64,000 nt of DNA, from NCBI GenBank assembly GCA_032191485.1, contig JAVDOI010000205.1:125001-189000 (forward strand). Direction: 5' to 3'. The notes under the pieces were generated by a model, which was not told the DNA's origin, searched no databases, and worked only from the letters and a program-made list of their open reading frames with translations. Position numbers and translations under genes: made by a program. The stretch is from Leptoclinus maculatus (lineage: Eukaryota; Chordata; Actinopteri; Perciformes; Stichaeidae). Positions 45,601 to 55,613 of the stretch are shown here, piece by piece; position 1 is the stretch's first letter, and every line of letters begins with the position of its first letter.

Positions 45601-48034
45601 GTGAAATCTCAACACTACCTGACCAGGGCCCCGTTCCTCGTACGTCGCTAACTGAGTTAGCCGGATCATTTTGAGGATAAGATTACATAAGTCAGGCTTT
45701 TCGGTTCCACGAAGCAAGTTTGGCAAAATCACCATAGAAACACATCCATAAGCTTGAACCTGCTCCTTCATCATCCCAGTGATGAAGGAGCGATATTAGT
45801 TAGATTAACGTTTTATAGGAGAGAGTTCTTCCAGATCGGTCCGTGTACGTTTTGATCGTCTGTTTTACCGTTCGATGAAAAAAATGTCCGTATTTTAACG
45901 GTAAAACAGACTAAAACGTACACGGACCGAGATCGCCAAGATCCGTTATCACATCACGATGACTTCCTGTACGAGCGCTATCGATTCTGATACAAGGAAT
46001 CATTGATGAACAAGACCTTCTGGAGTCAGACATGGTGAACACACAGCCGAGCATTGAGCGTCTCACAGACTGGATCAGAGCCGTGAGCTGTGAGCGAGTG
46101 GTACATTATTGTACAGTGTGGGCGATGCCGCTGCATGCCGTGCTGTTGGTGAAGTTTATTTGGTGCTTAAGAAGCTTCTGGATGTGTTCAATACATCACC
46201 GTGGCACATATTGTATGGACTCACCATTCTGAATCATGTTGGTGTGCTTAGGTTTGACTTGCTCCCATGTCCTCTTGATGGTTAAACTACATGGGGGTTA
46301 AAGCTCTCATCATGATATGACTCATTATATTAATTCCTATCTATTAGATACTCGTTGGGCTTGTTTTATCTACTTATTGTGAAAGAGTTGAGATCATTAT
46401 TTCCTCTATAAGATCTCATTGATGATGCATTCCATTAAGCCTACTGCTGCACATTTAAAGACATATCATCTGATTGATTGGGGTGATGAGGCACTTCAAA
46501 TGAGCCGATACATTTCCCAACACTTACGTATTTAACTTGTCTGATATGTTGCCGTGCTTCTTGTCGAGCCCTCTCAGCGGTGGTGGTGTTAGATTAGTCA
46601 TGATTATGGTCTTGACTTCCTCATAAGCGTTCATGATCATCTCCTGCTCGCCAGCGGAGAACAAAGAGTCTCTTTCTTTGACTTTATTCACTATTGTACT
46701 GTTAGAAAATCATGGTTTCGGTGATCGACGCTTCCCCCTTTTGAAGTAGGACGGGCACGCCCACTTATCCTGATGACTGAGGTCTGGTTCAATTTAACGA
46801 GATTTCTTTGAGCGCTGATCAGCCTTTGAGGAACCGAGATAGCCTGACTTCAATCATCGGGTTAATTTAAGCTGCTAATAGGACATTTGATCGACTTAGT
46901 TGAACCACGTACGAGGAACAGGGCCCTGGTAGATTTGTGATGTTGATGTTCAGCTTCCTGTTTCTTTGCTTCTTTAACATTTCACTGTGTTTCTTCACAG
47001 GTTTGATTCATCCGACCACAGTGAGACCCTTAACCATGACGACCACCACGGAACCAACCACCACCACCTCCACCACACCGGCCACAACTACACCAACATC
47101 CACACAACCCACCACAACAACCACCACACAAAGTACAACAACAACAACACCACCAACAACCACGGCTCCAACCACCACAACAACCACCACCATGCAGGCT
47201 CCCGCCACCACTACAGCACCTCCATTCATCATCATCATCGCCACAATGCCTCCGGTAACTCCAGCACCCACCACGACCACAACTACAACAGCAGCTTCTA
47301 CAACTACTTCTACTGCAGCCACCACCACGAAGAAGCCAAATAAAACCAGTAAAAAGCAAAACAAAACAGCCAAGAAAGTGAAGCCTCATCCCGTCGGCAC
47401 CATTACCTCCACCCAGCCGACGCAGAGCTCCACCACATCACTTCCTGTTGTCACAGCCAAGAGGGAGGCTGCACCAAGAACTACTGACAAACCACTGCCC
47501 AACACTGAAACTACGACAACTACAACTCCCACTACTACTACTCCTGCTCCAACCACTACCACCACTACTACTACTACTACTACTACTCCTGCCACCACCA
47601 CTACTACTACTACTACTCCTGCCACCACCACTACAACTACTACTACTCCTGCTCCAACCACTACTACCACTACCACTACTACTACTACTCCTCCTCCTGC
47701 CACCACCACCACCACTACGACTCCTCTTTCTGCTACGACCACCACCACTGATTCGTCCACCACAAAGACGACTCCAGCAGCGAGTCTGGTAAACGTCCCC
47801 AAAGGCGCCGTCCAGTCCGACCAAGCCCTCCAGAACTCCAGCGCCGGACGTGGGAAGTCGGCGACATCGTCGGCAACGCGAGGCGCGCTGAAGAGCGGCG
47901 TGGTGGCGTTCATGGTGCTCGGGCTCGCCGTGCTCACGCTGGCTCTGGCCGTCGGGGGCCGCAAAGCGATGGAGTCCTTCGACAGACGGCACTACACGAG
48001 ACTGGAGCTCAACGACCTTCACTACGAGGTGTGA
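42264..48034 (+). CDS. mansc1: MANSC domain-containing protein 1
   Basis: Single-pass membrane protein of poorly known function. Exons 42,264-42,534, 42,702-42,842 and 47,001-48,034 give 481 residues. Residues 1-39 form a signal peptide with nine consecutive Leu, coded by a CTG repeat. The MANSC domain follows with its eight cysteines: ETCF, RDC, LACC, KCNM, NCFLFHC, DCPL. Its partners YDIYKG and the Thr/Pro-rich mucin-like stalk come next, coded largely by ACC/ACT microsatellite. Near the C-terminus is one membrane segment, SGVVAFMVLGLAVLTLALAV, then a basic stop-transfer GGRK and a tail HYTRLELNDLHYEV resembling the RYSRLD-type tail of human MANSC1. Lying directly upstream of lrp6 on the same strand matches the human order. 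All intron phases agree. Confidence 0.88.
42597..42638. repeat. TA microsatellite in mansc1 intron
   Basis: About 20 TA units between the first two coding exons. Confidence 0.9.
42702..42842 (+). CDS. mansc1: mansc1 exon with second half of MANSC domain
   Basis: The acceptor TTTCTGAAG ends at 42,701 and the donor AAAG|GTGAGT is at 42,843. Encodes AKCNMAVFNANKHAGEDNCF to TYDIYK. Confidence 0.9.
42856..44508. repeat. 24-bp minisatellite starting at a mansc1 splice donor, about 69 copies
   Basis: Units GGTACTCTGTTCACTACCTG plus TTCA, with CTCC, CTCAA, GCTCA and TTTTCA variants. It begins 13 bases after the exon donor AAAG|GTGAGTTCACCCGCTC. Each copy carries CAGGTACTC. Since 24 is a multiple of 3 and no frame has a stop, open frames of over 500 codons appear on both strands. 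These are artefacts, and the one starting at 42,716 simply reads from the real exon into the array. Confidence 0.94.
44509..45614. mobile_element. Solo LTR in mansc1 intron, 4-bp target duplication
   Basis: About 1.1 kb with LTR-type ends, TGTTGGGATC on the left and GAAATCTCAACA on the right. The ends form a short imperfect inversion, TGTTG(G/A)GAT. It is flanked by CTAC on both sides (44,505-44,508 and 45,615-45,618). The left flank is the minisatellite and the right flank continues with CTACCTG, so the insertion hit an array unit. There is no internal gag-pol-env sequence, consistent with LTR-LTR recombination. Gypsy versus endogenous retrovirus origin cannot be decided. Confidence 0.7.
45624..46928. 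mobile_element. Decayed PIF/Harbinger-type DNA transposon in mansc1 intron
   Basis: The ends are inverted: CAGGGCCCCGTTCCTCGTAC on the left, and the reverse complement of the right end reads CAGGGCCCTGTTCCTCGTAC. Inside, the + strand at about 45,958-46,005 translates DDFLYERYRF-stop-YKESL, a Harbinger transposase N-terminal motif broken by a stop. The minus strand at about 46,550-46,690 encodes SLFSAGEQEMIMNAYEEVKT, then LTPPPLRGLDKKHGNISD, the trace of the Myb/SANT-like second protein these elements carry. Divergent placement of the two genes is typical. A target duplication was not clear. Confidence 0.75.
45836..45930. repeat. Inverted repeat (hairpin) inside the Harbinger element
   Basis: The left arm, 45,836-45,872, starts TCGGTCCGTGTACGTTTT. 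The right arm, 45,897-45,930, ends AAAACGTACACGGACCGA. About 34 bases pair with a 3-base asymmetry, and the loop is about 24 bases. Confidence 0.85.
47001..48034 (+). CDS. mansc1: mansc1 last exon: Thr-rich stalk, membrane segment, tail
   Basis: The acceptor TTTCTTCACAG ends at 47,000. The Thr/Pro-rich region spans roughly 47,030-47,770. The membrane segment is coded near 47,890-47,960 and the stop is TGA. Long open frames on the other strand (Val-rich or Gly/Ser-rich) are complements of the ACC/ACT repeat and not genes. Confidence 0.9.
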
Positions 48035-49320
48035 CGGAGCTCAAGAATTAAAATTAGTTCTTTTAAGATTGTTAACCACATAAAACAATAAGGGAATGTC
48101 TACGTGGAGAATACTCGACCCTGATTGGCCGAAGGGTGTTCGTTATGTTTCATAACCACACAGTTTATTTACATCGTTACACTCGTGGTATAACGATGAT
48201 AATGGAACCTGTGCGGTTATGAGAAATAATGACAAACAGTTAATAAAGTTATCTGAAGAATGCGTCGTCACAAAGAACATTAATGACTTTATATCAATAA
48301 ACTGTATTTTTATTGTGATACAGTCCATTTAAAAAGAAACAGATATTTTATCCTGTTTGGTTATTTCCACAAATGAAAATGCACCAAATGACAAATCAAG
48401 AAACATCACGATGAAAACAATTATATAGAATTTAAATACCACCATAACTTTGTGTCTTTTATCACATTTGTCGTCACATCTTTTTTCTCACGCTCACTTT
48501 TGAAGACGCGATAAACTTTGTTTCTCGTTATAACATCAAACGTTTCATGTTTTCATTCTATTAAGATGTTTTTTCTCAGATTATTCTCGTTATTTATTCA
48601 GTCAGATAAGTTATAATAATAAAAGTTTAAAAAACATCACAATATAAAAACTATCTCTCAGTAAAACTAGAAATGTTTGATGTTTTATTGATGACCTGAC
48701 TCCTGATCAGCTGATTGATTTCTCTCTGAACACAAAGAACAAACTGCAATATTATTATTCCCTGAATCTCAGGAAGCCAATGAGGAGCCTCCTCCTCCTC
48801 CTCTTCCTCCTGCTCTTCTTCTTCCTCCTCCTCCTCTTCTTCTTCCTCATCCACCTCTTCTTCCTCCTCTTCTTCCTCATCCACCTCCTCCTCTTCTTCC
48901 TCCTCTTCTTCCTCATCCACCTCCTCTTCCTCCTCTTCTTCCTCCTCCTCCTCCTCTTCATCATGACTTCCTCCTGCATGTCCTCTGAACTCACTGTGCT
49001 GGTTTTGTAAATCATTTCACACGATGATGAAGATTTAAATCATTGATCTTTTGAACGTTGATGCACTTTTGTGTGTTTTTGATAAATATGATCTTCTGAA
49101 GCTTCTTTTTCACTATTTTCCTATGATGATGATGATGATGAAGAGTCGCCTGATGAACACTGACTGCTCTTCTGTTGCTCTGATTATTGATTATTATTAT
49201 TATTATTAACGATGGTGACAGTCTGGTCCTGTTTTGTGAAGTGATGCTTTTGCATAAGTTTGGAAATTTGATGTTTTGTTCTTGTAAAGAATAAAGAAAT
49301 GTGGTTTTTGAACGTGTTGT
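48035..49320 (+). other. mansc1: mansc1 3'UTR with pyrimidine microsatellite and poly(A) signal
   Basis: The 3'UTR runs from the stop to at least the AATAAA at 49,290-49,295. A TCC/TTC run at about 48,788-48,962 produces the Glu-rich and Lys/Arg-rich minus-strand open frames, which are not genes. AT-rich elsewhere, with ATGATGATG and ATTATTATT runs near 49,120-49,210. Confidence 0.6.
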
Positions 49321-50790
49321 TTTACTGATGATGTCATAAGTATAGATTATTGATTTACAGTATTTATGTAATCTCTTAATCTAATTTTCATATACATTTT
49401 CATTAAGTATTTTGACTTTTTTGTCCAAAATTTAAGTTTAAGTTAAACCTAAAAATCTGATTTATTTCCAGTTATTTATAGTTTATATAGTTTATGATTT
49501 TCACTAGATTTCGAGTTTCTGGTTTGAAAGTGTCTTTACAGACTTTTCTTAAACTCTACTACCTTTAATTTAAAATACAAAAAGGATGTTTTGTGTTTCA
49601 TAATTCATCATTCACACACAAACCTTCGGTTCGTAATTAGCTCCATTTATTCTCAAAACTTTGACTTAACTGGAGAGAAATCACTTAGTTCTCTGAGTGT
49701 AATTTATAGACACACATATATAAATATATATATATATATACAGTATATGTGTGTTTTTTTCCATCTAGACCACATAAGACCAGGTCTGGGTCAGAAACCT
49801 CTTGATGGAGACTCAATAAACCTGGTCTGGATCAACACAGAGACTCTTAAGTCTCTGTGTTTATATGTTTAAAACCTGTATTTATATGTTTAAAACCTTT
49901 AAATCAGTTTGTAAAATCAGAAAAAAAGGCGGTTTGATGAGTTCTACATGTAAGTGAAGCCTGTGAAGCTGCTGTTGCTCAGTCTGTCCACATGATGGCG
50001 ATGTTCTCCAACACGTGAAGCTGAAGCAGCTGATAAAGAAGAAGAGTTCACACTGGTGACATGAGTCACTTCATTCAGTGGTTTAACAGCATCCATCAGC
50101 CTCAGCTGCTCTCTGTTCACTGGTAATGAGTGAAGGTTCAACACATCACATATCAAACCAGTCACTTTGTGGAGGACACTTCATGGTTCCTTCTTTTAAA
50201 TGTGATGAAATCCTTCTGCACATTTATGTGTGTATCTGTATTCACTAAGAAACAATAATCCAATGAAACTCGTTAAAGAATCCTTGATTGACTTCTGGAA
50301 ACACAGCAAACATGTGAAGCTACATCAAGGAGCCACCAAAGGTCACTTCATCTGTCCTTTCATTGCATTTAAAGTGGAAGAATTTCAAAGAATCGATGAG
50401 TGGATTGACAGAAAATGAATCTTCAACTTCTTGATATTACTGATAATAATAAAGTCATTTTTCAAGAAAGAAAATCCAAATATTTGATGGTTTCATTTGT
50501 TCAAATGTGATAATTTGCTGCTTTTGTCTGAACATGATAAATAAATGAAATATATTTTGGTTTTAGACAAAAGAGTCTGAGGAAATCAACATTTGCGTTG
50601 CTGTCTGTTTGTCTATGAATTTTATTATGGAAAACATTCTTCTCAATGAGTCACAGTCATAAACATGTAAAATCATTACAAATGCATGAAGTCTGAGCTG
50701 ACTGCATCCTCGGTATGTGCAGCTCGCTCCAAAGCAAACAGCAGAAAAATTGGACTCCAACTGGTGATTCTGATGGTTAATTCAATTGTA
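49321..50790. other. Intergenic DNA between mansc1 and lrp6
   Basis: AT-rich with a TATATA run near 49,718-49,742. The stretches at 49,950-50,165 and 50,275-50,440 show no family signature in either strand. No gene seen. Confidence 0.5.
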
Positions 50791-50799
50791 AAATATCTA

Positions 50800-52530
50800 A
50801 TATGAAGTCACGTGACCGTGGTGGAGTTCCTTTATAGAGTAACGTGAAGTCACGTGACCGTGGTGGAGTTCCTTTATAGAGTAACGTGAAGTCGCGTGAC
50901 CGTGGTGGAGTTCCTTTATAGACTAACGTGAAGTCACGTGACCGTGGTGGAGTTCCTTTATAGGCTAACGTGAAGTCACGTGACCGCGGTGGAGTTCCTT
51001 TATAGGCTAACGTGAAGTCGCGTGACCGTGGTGGAGTTCCTTTATAGACTAACGTGAAGTCACGTGACCGCGGTGGAGTTCATTTATAGGCTAACGTGAA
51101 GTCGCGTGACCGCGGTGGAGTTCCTTTATAGGCTAACGTGAAGTCGCGTGACCGAGGTGGAGTTCCTTTATAGGCTAACGTGAAGTCGCGTGACCGCGGT
51201 GGAGTTCCTTTATAGGCTAATGTGAAGTCGCGTGACCGCGTGGAGTTCCTTTATAGGCTAACGTGAAGTCGCGTGACCGCGGTAGAGTTCCTTTATAGAG
51301 TAACGTGAAGTCGCGTGACCGTGGTGGAGTTCCTTTATAGACTAACGTGAAGTCGCGTGACCGTGGTGGAGTTCCTTTATAGAGTAACGTGAAGTCGCGT
51401 GACCGTGGTGGAGTTCCTTTATAGACTAACGTGAAGTAGCGTGACCGTGGTGGAGTACCCTTTATAGAGTAACGTGAAGTCGCGTGACCGTGGTGGAGTT
51501 CCTTTATAGAGTAACGTGAAGTCGCGTGACCGTGGTGGAGTACCCTTTATAGAGTAACGTGAAGTCGCGTGACCGTGGTGGAGTACCCTTTATAGACTAA
51601 CGTGAAGTCGCGTGACCGTGGTGGAGTTCCTTTATAGACTAACGTGAAGTCGCGTGACCGTGGTGGAGTTCCTTTATAGACTAACGTGAAGTCGCGTGAC
51701 CGTGGTGGAGTTCCTTTATAGAGTAACGTGAAGTCGCGTGACCGTGGTGGAGTTCCTTTATAGACTAACGTGAAGTCGCGTGACCGTGGTGGAGTTCCTT
51801 TATAGAGTAACGTGAAGTCGCGTGACCGTGGTGGAGTTCCTTTATAGACTAACGTGAAGTCGCGTGACCGTGGTGGAGTTCCTTTATAGAGTAACGTGAA
51901 GTCGCGTGACCGTGGTGGAGTTCCTTTATAGACTAACGTGAAGTCGCGTGACCGTGGTGGAGTTCCTTTATAGAGTAACGTGAAGTCGCGTGACCGTGGT
52001 GGAGTTCCTTTATAGAGTAACGTGAAGTCGCGTGACCGTGGTGGAGTTCCTTTATAGAGTAACGTGAAGTCGCGTGACCGTGGTGGAGTTCCTTTATAGA
52101 CTAACGTGAAGTCGCGTGACCGTGGTGGAGTTCCTTTATAGACTAACGTGAAGTCGCGTGACCGTGGTGGAGTTCCTTTATAGACTAACGTGAAGTCGCG
52201 TGACCGTGGTGGAGTTCCTTTATAGACTAACGTGAAGTCGCGTGACCGTGGTGGAGTTCCTTTATAGACTAACGTGAAGTCGCGTGACCGTGGTGGAGTT
52301 CCTTTATAGACTAACGTGAAGTCGCGTGACCGTGGTGGAGTTCCTTTATAGAGTAACGTGAAGTCGCGTGACCGTGGTGGAGTACCCTTTATAGAGTAAC
52401 GTGAAGTCGCGTGACCGTGGTGGAGTTCCTTTATAGACTAACGTGAAGTCGCGTGACCGTGGTGGAGTTCCTTTATAGACTAACGTGAAGTCGCGTGACC
52501 GTGGTGGAGTTCATTTATAGACTAACGCAA
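50800..52530. repeat. 42-bp minisatellite with GTCACGTGAC/GTCGCGTGAC core, about 41 copies
   Basis: Units TAACGTGAAGTCGCGTGACC then GTGGTGGAGTTCCTTTATAG plus AC/AG/GC. The early copies (about 50,806, 50,848, 50,932, 50,974 and 51,058) carry GTCACGTGAC, a perfect palindrome. Almost all later copies carry GTCGCGTGAC. It ends about 480 bases upstream of the lrp6 start codon. Confidence 0.94.
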
Positions 52531-52535
52531 AGTCA

Positions 52536-52696
52536 TGTCAATCTATCTATCTATCTATCTCTATCTCTAGGAGGAGGAGGAGGAAGAAGAAGAGGAGGAG
52601 GAGGAGGAAGAAGAAGAGGAGGAGGAGGAGGAGGAGGAGGAAGAGGAGGAGGAAGAAGAAGAGGAGGAAGAAGAGCAGGAGGAAGAGGAGGAAGAA

Positions 52697-52728
<32 letters not shown>

Positions 52729-52755
52729 AGAGGAGGAGGAGGAGGAGGAGCTTCT
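52536..52755. repeat. CTAT microsatellite and GGA/GAA purine tract
   Basis: A short (CTAT)n at 52,536-52,568 is followed by about 185 bases of uninterrupted purines (GGAGGA, GAAGAA). Such a purine mirror-type tract could adopt triplex (H-DNA) structure. Open frames on both strands are low-complexity. Confidence 0.88.
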
Positions 52756-52759
52756 TCCT

Positions 52760-53009
52760 CACAGCGGAAGGAGACCACGGACCTCCTCCAGGACAATGTG
52801 AGACACAGAGTTGATCCAGTGGGTTAGGGTTACGTATATATAATATGTAATAAAGAATAAACCAGTTATCGAGCCGTGATGGACTTCTTTGGGACATTTT
52901 AACGTCTCGTCTCGTAGATCTGAACCCGAACATCGTGTTTGATTCCCGGACAATAAGCGGCCGTAGCAGCGATGGGAGCTCCGCGCTGAGGAGCCGAGGG
53001 AAGAGAAAG
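52760..53009 (+). promoter_or_regulatory. lrp6: Probable lrp6 promoter and 5'UTR with a short upstream ORF
   Basis: Sequence between the purine tract and the lrp6 ATG. It contains ACGTATATATAA near 52,831-52,842 and a GC-richer last 60 bases. An upstream ATG at 52,972 opens a 5-codon frame (MGAPR, stop at 52,987-52,989) ending 20 bases before the lrp6 start. The transcription start is not known. Confidence 0.45.
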
Positions 53010-53064
53010 ATGAGGGTCGCGCTGCGGAGCTTGTTGTTGTTTAGCTTCTGTTTCCTCATACGAG
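53010..53064 (+). CDS. lrp6: lrp6 exon 1 (signal peptide)
   Basis: Start ATG in GAAAGATGAGG. The donor CGAG|GTGAGT is at 53,065. Encodes 18 codons plus one base. Confidence 0.88.
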
Positions 53065-55215
53065 GTGAGTTTATCATCGAGTCCTCTTGTTCCTCCGGGT
53101 GAGATGTGTGACAGTGTTAGTTAACAGACGGGGAGAAGAGGCTTCTAACGGGGGGAGGTGTGTGGAGAGGTCCGAGGATCAGGGCCCTCTAGCTGTTAGC
53201 CTCATGCTATCAGTGCTGCTCCGCCTGTTTGGCTGCTGGAGGAGCCGAAATAAACCACAGTTAGCTTCAGTTTGTATATGTTTTTATATTTATAAACTCT
53301 CACCGAGCCCGGTCCTCGCACTTTACATCTTATTTTAACGCAGTTAGCATGCTAACTGTCTTATTTTAACACCGTTATCATGATAACCGCTGTGGTAGTA
53401 ACTTAGATTAGCATTGCTAGCAGCAGTTAGCACAACAAATGCTACGCGAGCGAGTACTCCAGCTCGCTGTAACGTTATATGTATGAATATGTGATATTAA
53501 GCTAACAACGGAGCTAATCGATAGTATTATGTTATTATTGATTAAATCATATTGAACCACATTTATCTGTGTTCAAACTGGAGCAGCTCATGTTTTCATG
53601 TTGTTATGCTAACAAGCTAGCTGAAGTCATTTCTGCTCAGTAACACTGTTATTATTATTACTTTTATTATTATTAATAATAATGTTATTAATATTATTAT
53701 ATATAAATGAATTAATTTATCAGACTTATAATAATTCAACAATATTTAAATATATGAATATAATAAATATAAACACAATAAAGTTATTAATCAATGTTTC
53801 TAGATTTGTTCTATTGTTGTATTTACTTATATTCTTTGCCTCCTTTTTTAGTATTTACACTTTTATTTGTATTTAATTTATTTATTTAATTTGCTCACTA
53901 TGCTCCGATTTCAAAATAAAACTTAGTATCTTTAATATCATATGTTTTATTTATTATTCTACACTAGTATAATTTATTTATATTTCTATTAATTCTTCAT
54001 TTAATAATGAGCCACAATATTCTGAATTGTTTTAATGTTGTTTGACTCTTTAAAAATACAGTAAAGTTAAAAGCTACTTTATAGAAAGATCTATTTTTAT
54101 ATTAAAAACCTATAAATAAAATAATAAACCTGTCAGATAAATAACTGTAAATTCACTGGAAGTCATTTGTTATTAACTAAAAGTAAAATATAGACTTTAT
54201 TCTGTTGGTTATAAGTTATTTAACGATTACTTTCATCATCAATCAATCTGTTGATTATTGTCTCAGGGGTTAGGGTTAGGGTTATTTAAATAGTTGTTAG
54301 TCAGAAAACATGAAAAAGGTCTGTTTTGTTTTGCCCAAAATATATGAATTTTTCTGTGATATGAAACCAAAGAACGCTTCATGTTTCAGCCTCGATCGAT
54401 TATCTCAATAACAGCTGATCCGTTTGATTGATTACTGAGCTGTGATCACATAAAAACATTAAAATATGTTATTAATATTTACCTCAATAGAACCAACAAC
54501 ATTCTGTTTATGGCTATTTACATTATTGATCAATGTGATGATTTATTTCAGGTTATTCGTCTTTAAATGTCTTGTTTTGTTCGTCCAACATTTAAATATT
54601 TTCCCTTTATTCGGATAGAAAACAGTAAATCCACACAATGGAAATTAATATTTTCCACAGTATAAATTATGTATTTTCCACAGTTTAAAGTGTATTTATG
54701 TTAACCTCTTCCAGGCGTGCCCCTGCTGCTCTATGCGAACCGACGGGACCTTCGGCTGGTGGACGCGGCCCACGAGAAGGCCAACTCCACGGTGGTGGTG
54801 GGGGGGTTGGAGGACGCCGCCGCCGTGGACTACGTCTACTCTCAGGGTCTCATCTACTGGAGCGACGTCAGCGAGGAGGCCATCAAACGCACCGTCTTCA
54901 ACCAATCACAGGCCAGCGTCGTCCAGATCGTGGTCCCAGGTCTGGCCTCCCCAGACGGACTGGCCTGTGATTGGTTAGGAAGTAAACTCTACTGGACGGA
55001 CTCGGAGACCAATCGGATCGAGGTGGCCGAGCTGGACGGGTCCTTGAGGAAGGTTTTGTTCTGGCAGGAGCTGGACCAGCCGAGGGCCATTGCTCTGGAT
55101 CCAGAACGAGGGTGAGTCTGAGGGACTGGGTTTGAGTCCTGGTTCAGGGAGAAAAGTGGGTCCTGGTCTCTCTGTAGTGGTCCTGATGAAGACCAGTGGG
55201 AGTGGGAGGAGTCAG

Positions 55216-55249
<34 letters not shown>

Positions 55250-55549
55250 TGCACAATACACTACGTCACCATTTTTCTCAGTAAATATATTTCTAAAGGT
55301 GCTATTGACATGACCTGTAGTCTGTATATATAACTCACCTCCTCACCCGTAGTCTGTATTTATAACTCACCTCCTCACCCGTAGTCTGTATTTATAACTC
55401 ACCTCCTCACCCGTAGTCTATATTTATAACTCACCTCCTCACCCGTAGTCTGTATTTATAACTCACCTCCTCACCCGTAGTCTATATATATATATATAAC
55501 TCATCTCCTCACCCGTAGTCTGTATTTATAACTCACCTCCTCACCTGTA

Positions 55550-55613
<64 letters not shown>

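Noticed and set aside
47008..48022. Val-rich and Gly/Ser/Cys-rich open frames opposite the mansc1 last exon
   Set aside because: They are complements of the ACC/ACT repeat coding the Thr-rich stalk. The sense frame has a membrane segment and a conserved tail.
48651..49015. Glu-rich and Lys/Arg-rich minus-strand open frames
   Set aside because: They are translations of a TCC/TTC microsatellite in the mansc1 3'UTR.
54266..54284. Telomere-like GGGTTAGGGTTAGGGTTA
   Set aside because: Only about three units. Too short to claim an interstitial telomere or chromosome end.
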